A stretch of 64,000 nucleotides of DNA from NCBI GenBank assembly GCA_016722465.1, contig JADKJC010000013.1:1054001-1118000 (forward strand). The letters are read 5' to 3'. The notes beneath the pieces are model-generated. The model was given only the letters and a program-made list of their open reading frames with translations. It was not told the origin of the DNA and ran no database searches. Source of the DNA: Chitinophagaceae bacterium. Its GTDB lineage: Bacteria > Bacteroidota > Bacteroidia > Chitinophagales > Chitinophagaceae. Positions 10,154 to 23,100 of the stretch are shown piece by piece (within the stretch, counting starts at the first letter, position 1; each line of letters starts with the position of its first letter). Made by a program: the position numbers and the translations under genes.

Positions 10154-11038
10154 ATGTATTACAGCACAACTATGCACTCAACTTTTGAAGCAGAAAAAAA
10201 CCAGAAAGCAGCTTTATACACAGCCATCATCTGTGTAATATTGTTGCTGTTGTTTTATTTCATTACATGGTCCGTTAAAAAAATGCCGCCGCCTCCCCCG
10301 ATGCAGGACCTGATAGAAGTAAATCTTGGCAATGAAAAGGAAGGCTTTGGTAAAGAGCAGCCTTTGGTAAAAGGTGCAATGGGTGGAGCAGAGGAGCCCT
10401 CTACACAAAAACAACAGGCTGTTGCAGCAAACGACGAACCTGCAAAAGATATAGATACAGATGACAAGACGAATGATGATGCTGCGCCTGTAACAAAGAT
10501 TGAAAAAAACAAGAGTAAAAAAATTGATGTTCCAAAAGTAAGTACGGTAAAGCCGGTTAAAACTATCACCCCATCTCCTGTAGTAACAGCCCCTGCACCA
10601 AAACCGCAAAAACCAAAAGCTACTTACCCGGGAGCCAGCAGAGACAACGGCAATAATTCTTCTGTAAATAATGACAAATTCGGCCAGGGAAATAAGCCGG
10701 GTCAAATAGGTGATGCAGGAAGTATATCCGGGAAGCCCGACAGCTATGGCAATAATCCCGGTGGAAAAACTGCCGGTGGCGCATTGAGGGTATCTAAAGG
10801 CGACAGGACGATTATCAACAATTATATATTTATGGGTGACCTGCCAAAAGCAACTATCAATGCCATCATCAAAGTTTCAGCAGATGGCAGGGGCACTTTC
10901 ATCAGCTTTGACAAAGGATCTACCAGTACTGATCCAAGATATGCCAGTGCCATCAGGACATATTTACCCAATATACAATTCAATAATTCCGATCATGAAT
11001 CAGTGGTGACGGTGCCTTTTAATTTTAAAGTACAATAA
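10154..11038 (+). CDS. TonB-like envelope energy-transducer protein
   Basis: About 294 residues with a short cytoplasmic N-terminus, one membrane segment (AALYTAIICVILLLLFYFITW), PPPPPM immediately after it, and a long lysine/proline-rich linker (VKPVKTITPSPVVTAPAPKPQKPK). The C-terminal globular part (LPKATINAIIKVSADGRGTF to VTVPFNFKVQ) resembles a TonB C-terminal domain. It probably spans the periplasm and couples an ExbBD motor to outer-membrane receptors. No exbB or exbD lies beside it. An alternative start is the Met at 10172 (MHSTFEAEKNQK). Confidence 0.65.
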   Translation: MYYSTTMHSTFEAEKNQKAALYTAIICVILLLLFYFITWSVKKMPPPPPMQDLIEVNLGNEKEGFGKEQPLVKGAMGGAEEPSTQKQQAVAANDEPAKDIDTDDKTNDDAAPVTKIEKNKSKKIDVPKVSTVKPVKTITPSPVVTAPAPKPQKPKATYPGASRDNGNNSSVNNDKFGQGNKPGQIGDAGSISGKPDSYGNNPGGKTAGGALRVSKGDRTIINNYIFMGDLPKATINAIIKVSADGRGTFISFDKGSTSTDPRYASAIRTYLPNIQFNNSDHESVVTVPFNFKVQ

Positions 11039-11057
11039 ATAAACTAAAACAATAGCT

Positions 11058-11088
11058 AAACCCGGCCGTTTAAAACCTGCCGGGTTTT
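11058..11088 (+). terminator. Terminator after the TonB-like gene
   Basis: AAACCCGGC (11058-11066) pairs with GCCGGGTTT (11079-11087) around a 12-nt loop and runs into TTTT. Its 3' end overlaps the TATATTTG -7 element of folC. Confidence 0.75.
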
Positions 11089-11095
11089 ATATTTG
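11088..11095 (+). promoter_or_regulatory. -7 element directly in front of folC
   Basis: TATATTTG fits TAnnTTTG exactly. It ends 4 bp before the folC ATG, so transcription would begin at or next to the start codon. Confidence 0.4.
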
Positions 11096-11099
11096 TACC

Positions 11100-12396
11100 A
11101 TGACCTATCAGCAAACGATTGACTACCTCTATTCCCAATTGCCGATGTTCAGCCACATTGGAAGTGCTGCTTATAAAAAAGACCTGCACAACACAATTGA
11201 ATTGTGCAATGCACTGGGTAATCCGGAAAATAAATTCAGGAGTATACACATTGCCGGAACGAATGGCAAGGGCAGCACCAGCCACATGCTGGCAGCTATT
11301 TTACAGCAGGCAGGTTACAAAAACAGGTTTGTACACTTCGCCACACCTGGTTGATTTTAGGGAAAGGATCAGGATCAATGGTGAAATGATAGCAGAAAAT
11401 TTTGTAATAGATTTTGTTGAAAGAACAAAAAAATTGAGTGAAGCGATTGAGCCTTCTTTTTTTGAACTGACTGTTGCCATGGCATTTGATTTTTTCGCAA
11501 AAGAGAAAGTTGACATCGCTGTAATTGAAACAGGGTTGGGTGGCAGACTGGATAGCACTAATATCATCACTCCCCTGCTCTCCATCATCACTAATATCGG
11601 CTACGACCACATGAATATATTAGGCGATACACTGGATAAAATCGCTTATGAAAAAGCAGGAATCATCAAACCCGGTGTGCCTGTAGTAATAGGAGAATAT
11701 ATTGATAAAACAAAACCTGCATTTATCAATAAAGCAACAGCAACGGGTTCCGTCATTCATTTCGCTAATGACGAATATGAGGTATCAAACATTAGTTCTT
11801 CCATCTACCAACTCAATTGCGATGTTACCAGCATCTCCAATAACATCACGGAACATTTCACACTCGATCTGAACGGCCTGTACCAGGCAAAGAACCTTAA
11901 AACAGTTTTATGTGCCGAAGGCATTTTAATGGAATTGGGATTTAACATCAGCAATGATGAAGAAAAATATGCACTGGCCAATACAAAAAAGCTAACCGGT
12001 CTGCATGGCCGCTGGGATGTAATTGCTGAACACCCAACCATCGTACTTGATGTGGCGCACAATGAAGATGGTATCAGGCAGTTGCTATACCAGTTATCGG
12101 TGATTGGTGATCAGTTTAAGGCATTGCATATTGTTACAGGCATGGTGAAGGATAAGGATATAGATAAGGTATTAGTTTTATTACCCACCAATGCCACTTA
12201 CTATTTTACCAATGCACATATTCCAAGGGCTTTGCCGGCAGCAGAACTGAAGCAAAAGGCATCAGCTTACCAATTAAATGGAAGAGTGTTTGATGATGTA
12301 AACAGCGGGATTGAAGCTGCCAAACAAAAAGCCAATAAAGATGACCTGATATTGATTTGCGGCAGTGTGTTCCTTGTTGGTGAAGTGAAGTATTGA
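11100..12396 (+). CDS. folC: Bifunctional folylpolyglutamate/dihydrofolate synthase (frame broken once)
   Basis: Adds glutamate to folates (and makes dihydrofolate) with ATP. The N-terminus MTYQQTIDYLYSQLPMFSHIG is typical of FolC. The ATP-binding loop is GTNGKGSTS, followed by TSPHLVDFRERI, ETGLGGRLDSTN and a C-terminal LHGRWDVI with DVAHNEDG. One extra A in the run 11319-11323 breaks the frame between LQQAGYK and TGLYTSPHL; removing it gives a 431-residue protein of normal size. An essential gene is unlikely to be truly inactivated, so this is good evidence for a sequence error. Confidence 0.9.
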
Positions 12397-12400
12397 TGAC

Positions 12401-12439
12401 AACTTCAATGCCGTACAAGTGTGCGATGCCATTGAAGTT
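12401..12439. repeat. Inverted repeat after folC
   Basis: AACTTCAATG (12401-12410) and CATTGAAGTT (12430-12439) are perfect 10-bp arms with a 19-bp spacer between convergent folC and the LolA-like gene. There is no T-run, so it is at most a weak terminator. Confidence 0.4.
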
Positions 12440-12466
12440 CAGTATTGAAATACAGCTGGTTCCACA

Positions 12467-12491
12467 ATAAAAAGCGAAGCCCCTGCTTCGC
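12467..12491 (-). terminator. Terminator of the LolA-like gene
   Basis: Read on the minus strand, GCGAAGC-AGGG-GCTTCGC is followed by TTTTTATT, a standard rho-independent terminator 26 bp after the stop. Confidence 0.8.
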
Positions 12492-12516
12492 CTTGTAAAA
12501 TAATTTCATCATTCTG

Positions 12517-13185
12517 TTATCTCAGGTCAACTACCTCTGCCCCAGGATATTTTTTTGCATCAAACACAAACTGTGCATCAGCAATATTGGCTTTGCCATT
12601 CAGGTTACTTACCGTATAAGTATATTTATTGCCGGATTTTTCAAACAACTTAGCACTGTTGATGGTGTTACTTGCCTTATCAACAAACAGCAACACTTTA
12701 AAAAATGCTTTCGTTTTATCAATGGGCGTCAGTTCAATTTCCTGCAATGTTTTCCCTTTCACTTTTTTGTCACCATTCAGTTTATACAAAAAATCTTTGT
12801 CGTAAAAATTAGTAAATAATTTTTGAGGCGTTATGGTGTTTACTGTTGGGTCAATTTTAGTAATGGTTACTTCATTGGCCGATTTGTCGTAAGTGGAAAC
12901 ATTGCTTCCATCACAAAAAATTTCCTGCCCGGTAATGCTGATGCGGTACTTATTGCCCTTCATTGCAAGGGAGCCTGTTTTATTGCCGAGTGTTTTACCA
13001 GTGGCATTTTCTATACTCAATGAAAACTTAGCCTGCACCGCCTTAAAAGTCTTGAATTTTGCACTCACCGCATCCAGAATCTTCTTGGCATCAGGATCAC
13101 TGCTTCCCATACCGGGTTTAGGCTGGGCCATTACAGCAGTCATTCCGATGGTCAGTAAAAGTAAGCTTGTAATAATTCTCTTCAT
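12517..13185 (-). CDS. LolA-like outer-membrane lipoprotein carrier protein
   Basis: 222 residues with a signal peptide ending at VMAQ, then the LolA-type unclosed beta-barrel pattern: ILDAVSAKFKTFKAVQAKFSLSIENATG, GSLAMKGNKYRISITGQEIFCDG, and ELTPIDKTKAFFKVLLFVDKAS. LolA proteins ferry lipoproteins across the periplasm, and the Bacteroidota versions are diverged. Elsewhere this family is often next to ftsK; here it stands alone between convergent folC and a divergent DUF4407 gene. Confidence 0.8.
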   Translation of the reverse strand: MKRIITSLLLLTIGMTAVMAQPKPGMGSSDPDAKKILDAVSAKFKTFKAVQAKFSLSIENATGKTLGNKTGSLAMKGNKYRISITGQEIFCDGSNVSTYDKSANEVTITKIDPTVNTITPQKLFTNFYDKDFLYKLNGDKKVKGKTLQEIELTPIDKTKAFFKVLLFVDKASNTINSAKLFEKSGNKYTYTVSNLNGKANIADAQFVFDAKKYPGAEVVDLR

Positions 13186-13425
13186 CGTTTTTGGTTTGTT
13201 GGATATGCGCTAAAAAGGCGGCGCAAAGATAAGAGATTAGAGGGGCTTATTCAACCATAGTTTAAAGCCCGGGTTTAAAGAACTGTTAATGTACCCTGCC
13301 TTGCCAATAAATTGTGGCCTTTTTACCTCAATAATTGAAAGCATTTGCTACTTTGCAGCTACTTCAACTATTAACCGGCTCAACTCCGCTATTGATTCAG
13401 TTTTACTAAATCAAATACCTCATTC

Positions 13426-14622
13426 ATGGAAAAGAACATTCCCATTGCACAAAGGGAGCAGTCTGCCCCTACTCAATTCACGGAGTTTTTGTGGTGGTTG
13501 TCAACAGCCGAAAAGGAATTGCTGGCAGATGCCGTTGTAGACCGCAACCGTTATAAAATTGTGGGTATGACGGTACTCGCCACCTGGGCCTTTGCCACCC
13601 TCGCATGGACCTATTTTTTTAGCACCGTAACCAGCAACAGCTGGATGGCTTACCCACTTGGGTTCCTTATGGGCTTTATCATTCTCACCATCGACCGGGC
13701 ATTGATCAAAGGCATCAGCAAACAAAACAAAAACCGACTCTGGCCACTTTTCTTCAGGGCTATGCTGGCCATTACCATTGGTACTTTTATGGCGCAGCCA
13801 GCTTTGCTGTACATGTTTAAAAAAGAGATAAAACTGCAAACAGCGGCCGACAATGAAAGAAAAAAGATCCAGAATACCCATGTACTGGATTCACTATACA
13901 AAAATCATAAGGCGGAGATAGCAACTCAAAAAGCAGCCCTTCAAAATGAACTGCAGGTAAAGTATGAACTGGTTTCCAAAGCCAGGGAGAATTTTTTAGC
14001 GGAAGCAGATGGCAGCGGTGGCACCGGCAAAGTGGGCATCAAAAATATTGCCCTTGCCAAAAAGAATGAGTATGAAAAATTAGATACTGATTACAAACAA
14101 CTGCTGGCAATCAACCAGCCAAAGATCGACCAGTTGGATACTGCTACGAATGACATTGACAGCAAAATCGAACAGGAACAGCAGGCATACACACAAAATT
14201 TTAATGATGGTTTCCTAACCCAGATAGAAGCATTGAATAACCTGATTAAAGAGAATGGTGCTTTACAAACAAGGTATTATTTGCTGGTGGCCATTTTGTT
14301 GTTAATAGAACTGATGCCGGTGATCGCCAAAACACTATTGCCCAGCGGCACTTATGATGAACGGGTTATGCTGAGGGAAGAGTTGGAGAAAGAAATGGCT
14401 CACAATAACATCCGCCGGGAACAGGAATTGAAAGAACTCTACAATACATCAGCATTGCAAAGTGACAGAGAGACCATTGCCGCCTTCTTCAATCTTACAA
14501 AAACTGACCGGGAAGAAAAGATCAAAACCTTCAGCAATAAATGGAAGACAGAGAATCATCAAACCTTTGACGGACTTTGGGAAAAAATGAAAAAAGAAAT
14601 ATTGACGAAACAGGAGAATTAA
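13426..14622 (+). CDS. DUF4407 membrane protein
   Basis: 398 residues. Two membrane segments are at about 45-65 and 75-95, one at about 115-135 (MLAITIGTFMAQPALLYMF) and one at about 285-305 (YYLLVAILLLIELMPVIAKTLL). Between the last two lies a long charged coiled-coil-like region (about 135-280), and a coiled, charged tail follows. The FLWWLSTAEKELL start and LTIDRALIKG are characteristic of DUF4407. The function is not known. Confidence 0.85.
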   Translation: MEKNIPIAQREQSAPTQFTEFLWWLSTAEKELLADAVVDRNRYKIVGMTVLATWAFATLAWTYFFSTVTSNSWMAYPLGFLMGFIILTIDRALIKGISKQNKNRLWPLFFRAMLAITIGTFMAQPALLYMFKKEIKLQTAADNERKKIQNTHVLDSLYKNHKAEIATQKAALQNELQVKYELVSKARENFLAEADGSGGTGKVGIKNIALAKKNEYEKLDTDYKQLLAINQPKIDQLDTATNDIDSKIEQEQQAYTQNFNDGFLTQIEALNNLIKENGALQTRYYLLVAILLLIELMPVIAKTLLPSGTYDERVMLREELEKEMAHNNIRREQELKELYNTSALQSDRETIAAFFNLTKTDREEKIKTFSNKWKTENHQTFDGLWEKMKKEILTKQEN

Positions 14623-14673
14623 GAATCGTTGCCCGTTGGTTGTTGGCGGTTGGTGGTTAGGTGTTTTTTGCAA

Positions 14674-14736
14674 AGAGGTGACAGCTTTTCAAAGATTTTT
14701 TAGTATAAATAAACTATGTAAAAAGCTGTCACCTCT
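14674..14736. repeat. 16-bp perfect inverted repeat between convergent genes
   Basis: AGAGGTGACAGCTTTT (14674-14689) and its exact reverse complement (14721-14736) flank 31 bp of AT-rich sequence. Neither side has the T-run of a normal terminator. The rest of 14623-14901 has G/T-rich near-repeats (14635-14660) and no gene I can support. Confidence 0.7.
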
Positions 14737-14901
14737 ATGATCAGGTACGCAAACATTAATACTACAATCAACAGCAGTCCGGCTTTACGCTTTTACGCCG
14801 GCGCAAGGCTTTACACGAATCTTCACCGGGGTAACCGCTTCAATCCGGCGTATGTTTTCAGCAGTTGGAATTTTATTGAGCCGAGGACTGCAACTATCTA
14901 A

Positions 14902-15435
14902 TCAATCATTCCAATGCACATTAATATTATGCTTTGCTGCATACAGTTTACCATCAGCAATCAATTGCCTGTACAATACTTCAAACTGGGTGAAATATTT
15001 ATCATGAATGGATTGAGAGAAAGATTGCACCTGCTCTTTGGGAGCATTCTCATCATAGAGTTTAGCCAGCTGCAGGTATTCGTTCTTATAAACAGGCAGC
15101 ACAAATTCATGCAGGGCAAGAGAAGCCTGCAGTATTGCTTTGGCATCTGCTGTTTCTTTTAAATCTCTTACTTTACTGAGGGCTTCTTCAAGAAATTTAA
15201 TTTTATCTTCCACAATCTCTTTTCGTTTCATTGGCGCAGATTTATTTACTTCGCCATCAACCATTTTCGCAGTAGGCTGCTCCAACTGACGTTCCATACC
15301 GTTACCGGCAAAACCCATCATCATATTACTGTTAAGCACAGCCTGGTTAAAATATTTTTCAGGGGTTGCTGTATTGCAGGCTGTAAAAAAAAAGCAGCCA
15401 AAAAACAGGGCGATTACAACAAAATACTTTTTCAT
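14902..15435 (-). CDS. Putative lipoprotein of unknown function
   Basis: About 177 residues. The start at 15435 (MKKYFVVIALFFGCFFFTACNTA) gives a lipoprotein signal with the lipobox TAC. An upstream Met at 15474 would add 13 residues in front of the signal and is unlikely. The mature part is helical and charged (EIVEDKIKFLEEALSKVRDLKETADAKAI) with aromatic-rich C-terminal helices. I recognise no family. Confidence 0.7.
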   Translation of the reverse strand: MKKYFVVIALFFGCFFFTACNTATPEKYFNQAVLNSNMMMGFAGNGMERQLEQPTAKMVDGEVNKSAPMKRKEIVEDKIKFLEEALSKVRDLKETADAKAILQASLALHEFVLPVYKNEYLQLAKLYDENAPKEQVQSFSQSIHDKYFTQFEVLYRQLIADGKLYAAKHNINVHWND

Positions 15436-15554
15436 GCTTTTATTATTTTCCGGCAAAGTAAGTAGTGCTGGCATTGCCCGGAAATCCAGTTAGTGAGTGG
15501 CAGGTATGTATTAGTAAACGGCTTCCCCGCTGCTAAGAACATTGTTCCAAATAA

Positions 15555-15583
15555 CAAACGCCGGAATACAATTCCGGCGTTTG
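15555..15583 (-). terminator. Hairpin after pyrG
   Basis: CAAACGCCGGAAT (15555-15567) and ATTCCGGCGTTTG (15571-15583) form a perfect 13-bp stem with a 3-nt loop, 24 bp beyond the pyrG stop. The T-tract is weak (TTATTTGG on the minus strand). Confidence 0.65.
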
Positions 15584-15606
15584 CAAATATTGAAAAGTTG
15601 ATGGTC

Positions 15607-17744
<2,138 letters not shown>

Positions 17745-19070
17745 ATGGATGTAATAAAAAATGCTTTTAAAGCCAAGTCAGACATAGTAGGTGCAGAAAT
17801 TAAGGAGCTACTTAAAGAACATGGCAATAAAAAAATTGGTGAAGTTACCTTAAGCCAGGCCTACCAGGGTATGAGGGGAATTACCGGCCTGGTAACAGAA
17901 ACATCTTTGCTGGATGCACAGGAAGGTATCCGCTTCAGGGGTTACACCATCCCTGAGTTGCAGGTAAAACTGCCCAAGGCTCCCGGCGGTTCCGAACCAC
18001 TGCCCGAAGGATTGTTTTACCTGATGCTGCTGGGCGACCTGCCGACAGAGGAAGATGCCAACCGCATTACCTCCATCTGGCAACGCCGCAGCCATGTGCC
18101 CACACATGTATTCCATACTATTGAAGCATTGCCTCTCAATACGCATCCTATGACGCAGTTTGTGGTAGCCATCATGGCCCTGCAAACAGAAAGCACTTTC
18201 TCAAAACGCTATGCAGCAGGCATGAGCAAGAAAGATTACTGGGAAGCCACTTTTGACGATACAATGGACCTGATTGCACGACTGCCAAGAATCGCAGCGT
18301 ATATCTACAGGCGTAAATATAAAATGGGTGAACACATTCAGCCAAACGGCCTGTTAGACTGGTCGGGAAACTTTGCCCACATGATGGGTTACGACAGTGA
18401 AGAATTTAAAGAACTGATGCGTTTATACATGACCATCCATGCCGATCATGAAGGCGGCAATGTTTCTGCCCATGCTACACATCTTGTTGGATCTGCGTTA
18501 AGTGATCCTTATCTTTCTTTTGCTGCCGGCATGAACGGACTTGCAGGACCATTGCATGGATTGGCCAACCAGGAAGTGATCAAATGGATCTATGAATTAA
18601 GAGAAACCCTGGGTGTTGAAGAACCATCAAAGGAACAAATTGTGGAGTATGTGAAAAAAACCCTGAACGAAGGAAAAGTGGTACCGGGTTACGGCCATGC
18701 CGTGTTACGTAAAACAGATCCACGTTTTACAGCTCAAATGGAGTTTGGTAAAAAGCATTTAGCGGATGATCCATTGGTGAAAACGATCTGGAATGTTTAT
18801 GAAGCCGTGCCGCCAGTTTTACAATCATTGGGAAAGATAAAGAACCCATGGCCAAATGTAGACGCACACAGTGGGGCCTTACTGGTACACTACGGAATGG
18901 TGGAATACGAATTTTACACAGTACTGTTTGGTGTATCAAGGGCATTGGGTGTTCTTGCAAGTTTGTGCTGGGACAGGGCACTGGGCTTCCCGTTGGAAAG
19001 GCCAAAATCTGTTACTACCGACCTGGTAAAATTGTGGCTGGAAGGAAAGGACGAGATTTGGGGAGAATAG
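17745..19070 (+). CDS. gltA: Citrate synthase, eukaryotic-type
   Basis: 441 residues; condenses oxaloacetate and acetyl-CoA, the entry step of the TCA cycle. It resembles the mitochondrial-type enzyme rather than the hexameric GltA form. Catalytic residues are in [11 protein letters not shown] (His), [13 protein letters not shown] (His) and NVDAHSG (Asp); [12 protein letters not shown] is also conserved. The symbol is the customary one for citrate synthase. Start at ATG 17745; monocistronic. Confidence 0.95.
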   Translation: MDVIKNAFKAKSDIVGAEIKELLKEHGNKKIGEVTLSQAYQGMRGITGLVTETSLLDAQEGIRFRGYTIPELQVKLPKAPGGSEPLPEGLFYLMLLGDLPTEEDANRITSIWQRRSHVPTHVFHTIEALPLNTHPMTQFVVAIMALQTESTFSKRYAAGMSKKDYWEATFDDTMDLIARLPRIAAYIYRRKYKMGEHIQPNGLLDWSGNFAHMMGYDSEEFKELMRLYMTIHADHEGGNVSAHATHLVGSALSDPYLSFAAGMNGLAGPLHGLANQEVIKWIYELRETLGVEEPSKEQIVEYVKKTLNEGKVVPGYGHAVLRKTDPRFTAQMEFGKKHLADDPLVKTIWNVYEAVPPVLQSLGKIKNPWPNVDAHSGALLVHYGMVEYEFYTVLFGVSRALGVLASLCWDRALGFPLERPKSVTTDLVKLWLEGKDEIWGE

Positions 19071-19083
19071 CAAAAAAAATAAA

Positions 19084-19176
19084 AGCTATGAATTAAGAAT
19101 TATGAGTTCTAAACCTCATTCATCATTCTTACTTCATAACTCACAATTCATAATTCTTAATTCATAACTCATAACT
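19084..19176. repeat. AT-rich imperfect inverted simple repeat
   Basis: Repeats of the kind AATTCATAATTCTTAATTCAT occur in both orientations, so the first arm (about 19087-19110) can fold on the last (about 19147-19172). It is typical low-complexity intergenic sequence of Bacteroidota, between citrate synthase and the TPR gene. Confidence 0.6.
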
Positions 19177-19182
19177 ACCGCC

Positions 19183-19947
19183 GTGATACAAAAACAAATC
19201 GCTTTGATAGCAGTGGCTTTTATCAGCATCACTGCTACGGCACAACCCAAAAAAACAATAGCTCCTGTAAAATCCAATCCACACCTGAAAGTTTTTAACC
19301 TGGCCATTGCCAGCGGCGATGCCACTGCCGCCACTACCGCTTTAAATTATTATTTAAGCGAACAGGGCTCCAATAGTATTTATGGAGACACCCTTGCCAT
19401 GTTGTACATGCAGCAGGGTTCTTTTCCACAGTGTTACTACTGGGCAGAAAAAAGGCTGCAATCAAAACCTGATGACAATACCCTGTTAGAATTGAAAGGT
19501 ATCTGTTTGGATAAACTAAACCAGCCAAAAGAAGCCATTGATATTTTTGAAAAACTGTTCAAAAAAACACAAAGCCCTTACCATGCATACAAACTGATGG
19601 AGTTACAATACGGCATCAAAAGGCTGGCGGAATGCCTTGCCACGGCGCAGGCTGCAGAAAAGCTTACGTACAAACCTGATTTTTTAATGACTTATAATGT
19701 TGGCCAGCAAACCGGCCGCACGTACCTGCAGGCAGGTGTTTATAATATACATGCACTGGCATTGTACGACCTGGATAAAAAAGCAGAAGCCAAAACTTAT
19801 TTTGAAAAAGCGCTGGCACTCGACTCCACTTTTGCGTTGGCAAAACAAAACCTGGAAGCAATGCAATCCATTGAAAACGGTGGTGGGAAAAATGTGCAGC
19901 CGGTAAATAATGTACCTGTCGCTTCGCCTGCTATCAAACAAAACTAA
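19183..19947 (+). CDS. Secreted tetratricopeptide-repeat protein
   Basis: 254 residues beginning at a GTG, with a signal peptide (to TATAQ) and at least three TPR-like repeats: LAMLYMQQGSFPQCYYWAEKRL, LKGICLDKLNQPKEAIDIFEKLF and ALALYDLDKKAEAKTYFEKALALD. It is likely periplasmic and involved in protein interactions; its partner is unknown. The low-complexity DNA in front may carry the promoter. Confidence 0.75.
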   Translation: MIQKQIALIAVAFISITATAQPKKTIAPVKSNPHLKVFNLAIASGDATAATTALNYYLSEQGSNSIYGDTLAMLYMQQGSFPQCYYWAEKRLQSKPDDNTLLELKGICLDKLNQPKEAIDIFEKLFKKTQSPYHAYKLMELQYGIKRLAECLATAQAAEKLTYKPDFLMTYNVGQQTGRTYLQAGVYNIHALALYDLDKKAEAKTYFEKALALDSTFALAKQNLEAMQSIENGGGKNVQPVNNVPVASPAIKQN

Positions 19948-19954
19948 AATTGAT

Positions 19955-19985
19955 TTTGTACGGATGGCCAATGCCTATATATTTG
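19955..19985 (+). promoter_or_regulatory. Promoter of tRNA-Ala
   Basis: TTTG (19955-19958), a 19-bp spacer, then TATATTTG (19978-19985): an exact match to the Bacteroidota vegetative promoter. Transcription would start a few bases before the tRNA at 19996. Confidence 0.75.
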
Positions 19986-19995
19986 CAATCCTTTT

Positions 19996-20069
<74 letters not shown>

Positions 20070-20074
20070 CTTTT

Positions 20075-20110
20075 ACAACAGCCGTTTCAATTGAAACGGC
20101 TGTTGTATTT
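20075..20110 (+). terminator. Terminator of tRNA-Ala
   Basis: A 32-bp perfect palindrome (arms ACAACAGCCGTTTCAA and its complement) followed by ATTTT. It also sits 3 bp beyond the stop of the convergent glucan synthase gene and may serve both. Confidence 0.8.
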
Positions 20111-23100
20111 TAACCTTTATCATAATCAATTGTTCTTCTCTCTCCAGGGATCACTTTCACCTCATGCTCCAATCCATCATCCACTAAAAAGATACATTCA
20201 TTTTGTTCTTCGATTCCATTTACCGATATCCTTGTACCAGCCGCAGCCGGTTGCAGAATTTCTATATTGTACATCGTATTAATAAACCGGTACCTCAGTT
20301 TTACAGAGTGCCACTTCCTGGGAATACAAGGTGTGAATGATAGTTTATCTCCTTCTCTTTTCATTCCGATAAATGACCCGGTGATCAGTTGGTACATCCA
20401 TCCTGCTGAACCTGTGTACCAGGTCCAGCCACCATGGCCTTTGTGCAAAGCTTCAGCATACACATCGGCTGCAATCACATATGGTTCTGATTTATATTTT
20501 TCAATCGCATCAGCATCTTTACCCCGGTTCACCGGGTTAATCATTTGCAATAGTTCCCAGGTTCTTTCGCCATCTCCCATTTCGGCAAAAGCCATAATCA
20601 GCCATACCGCTGCATGAGTGTACTGACCACCATTCTCCCTTACTCCCGGCACATAACCTTTTATGTAACCAGGATTCAGGGCTGATTTATCAAATGGCGG
20701 ATCAAATAATTGTATGATGCCATCCTCCTTTTTTACCAGGAATTTTTCTGCTGCATCCATGGATATCTTCTGTCGTGCTATATCACCTGCACCAGACAAT
20801 ACAGACCAGCTTTGTGCAATGGAATCAATTTTACACTCCTGGTTTTCGGAGGAGCCAAGCGGTGTGCCATCATCAAAATAAGCCCGGCGGTACCAATCGC
20901 CATCCCAGGCATGTTCATGAATATTGATGCGTAACTGTGCAGCTTGCAGGCTGCAGGTTTCTTTAAACGAAGCATCCTGCTTTATCCCTGCAATCTCAAT
21001 AAATTTTACCAGTATCCCGTAAAGAAAAAATGCCAGCCACACACTTTCTCCCTTACCATGATTGCCTACTTTATCCATGCCATCATTCCAGTCGCCGGAG
21101 CCAATAAATGGCAATCCATGCTGGCCAAAGATCAACCCATGCTCAATGGCTCTCTTACAATGCTCATAAAGGGTTGCCTGCCCATCAGATTTTATTGGCA
21201 GATCATAATAAGATTCCTCTCCTGCATTCAGCAATCTTCCTTCAAGGAAATTTACTGGTTCTTCCAATATATTGATATCACCGGTAAACATTACGTATTT
21301 GGCAGTAACATAAGGCAACCATAAATAATCATCCGAACAGGTGGTTCGTACGCCCCTTCCCACTGGCGGGTGCCACCAATGCTGCACATCGCCTTCTTTA
21401 AATTGCCGGGAAGCACATAGCAGTACCTGTTGCCTTACCAGGCCAGGCTTTGCATGCAACAATGACAATACATCCTGCAACTGGTCTCTGAACCCAAAGG
21501 CACCACCGGATTGATAAAAGCCGCTTCTTGCCCATATACGGCATGCCAGTGTTTGATAGGTGAGCCACCCGTTGGTTAAAATATTTACAGCAGCGTCAGG
21601 TGTTTCTACCTGAACGGCTGATAAAGTGTTATTCCAATAGTCGTGTACTTTCTGTAAAGCTGCTTCCGCTGCGGCAGTTCCTTCAAATTGCTTTATAACT
21701 TCCAGTGCATCATTAATATTTTTACCTGCCCCCAGCCGGAACACCACCTGCCGTTCCTGGTCTTCAGCAAGATCAAACACTACCTGTATCACTGCACAGG
21801 GGTCCATTGCTGCACCGGTTCTGCCGGAAAGCCTGGCCCTGCTCAATCCATCCGGGTTACCCAACGTGCCATTACGGCCAATAAATTCTGTCCGGTCTGT
21901 AGTGATCGTTTTATTAACATCGTCTGCATCAAAAAACGCAACCCTATTATCAAACTCGGTATTGTAAGCATTACTTGCAAGGATAGCTCCACTTAGGGTA
22001 TCCAGTTCTGTTATTACATGCATTTGTGTCCTTGCTTTCAGGTCTCCGAGTACCCATTCTACATAACCGGTAGCAGATAAGCGCCGAACCCGGTCAGATT
22101 TATTATGCAGTTTGATGACAATGAATTTTACCGGTGCCTGTATATCTGTGTACACCATCATGGATGATTCAATGCCATCTTCACTGTGTTCAAAAATACT
22201 GTAACCAAATCCATGACGGGTAATGTAGGGAGAAGTGCCACGGCAAGGCAGCGGTGCAGGCGACCAGAATTTCCCGCTCTCCTCATCTCTAAGGTAAAAT
22301 GCTTCTCCTTTCAAATCAGTCAGAGGATCATTATTCCATGGTGTCAGCCTGAACTCATGTGCATTGTCTATCCAGGTGTAAGACTGCCCACTCTCGGTAA
22401 TGATCGTTCCAAAATCAGGATTGGCCAATACATTGCTCCACGGCACAGGTGTCGCCTTGTTGGGAGTAGTGGTGATCACATATTCTTTTCCATCTGCCGA
22501 AAAGCCGCCAATACCGTTAAAAAAAAGCAGGTCTTTTGCCGGAGCAATGGAGGTGTAACTGGAGGTATAAAATTTAGTAGGGCCAAAATACGGTATGGGT
22601 GTTTTTAATTTATTGCGCCTGGATAGCTGGTCTTCCAGTGTGCCAAACCTGTCGGAAATAACTACCCTTGCCACTGTTTGAAACAATATCCTGTCTTCAT
22701 TGGATATCTGGTCGGATGAACGGATGAAAACACCACCAGGCTGATCTTTCATATCACTCATGGCTCCGGGATTTAACAAGCCGAGAATATTATTTTGTAA
22801 TACCTGCCGGTAACCTCCATGATCTTCATTCCATATCACCAGGTCAACCATCAGTCCTTTCATGCGCCAGTAAGTATGGGCCTGTATCAGTTGCTTTACC
22901 AGTTCTATGTTGGCAGCGTCTTCAATCTGCAATAACACAATCGGTATATCACCTGAAATAGAATAACCCCACAAACCAGATTGGCCACGCTGGTTTTTAA
23001 TGATCAACGCAGGGTCGGTTCGCAAAGAATCATTGGCAAAAATAATAGAACCGGCAAGGCGTGAATACAACTGGGCATCAGATTCTGCTGCGTTGATCTG

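Noticed and set aside
19084-19176. CRISPR-like array
   Set aside because: The units are degenerate AT-rich repeats in both orientations without unique spacers or cas genes nearby.
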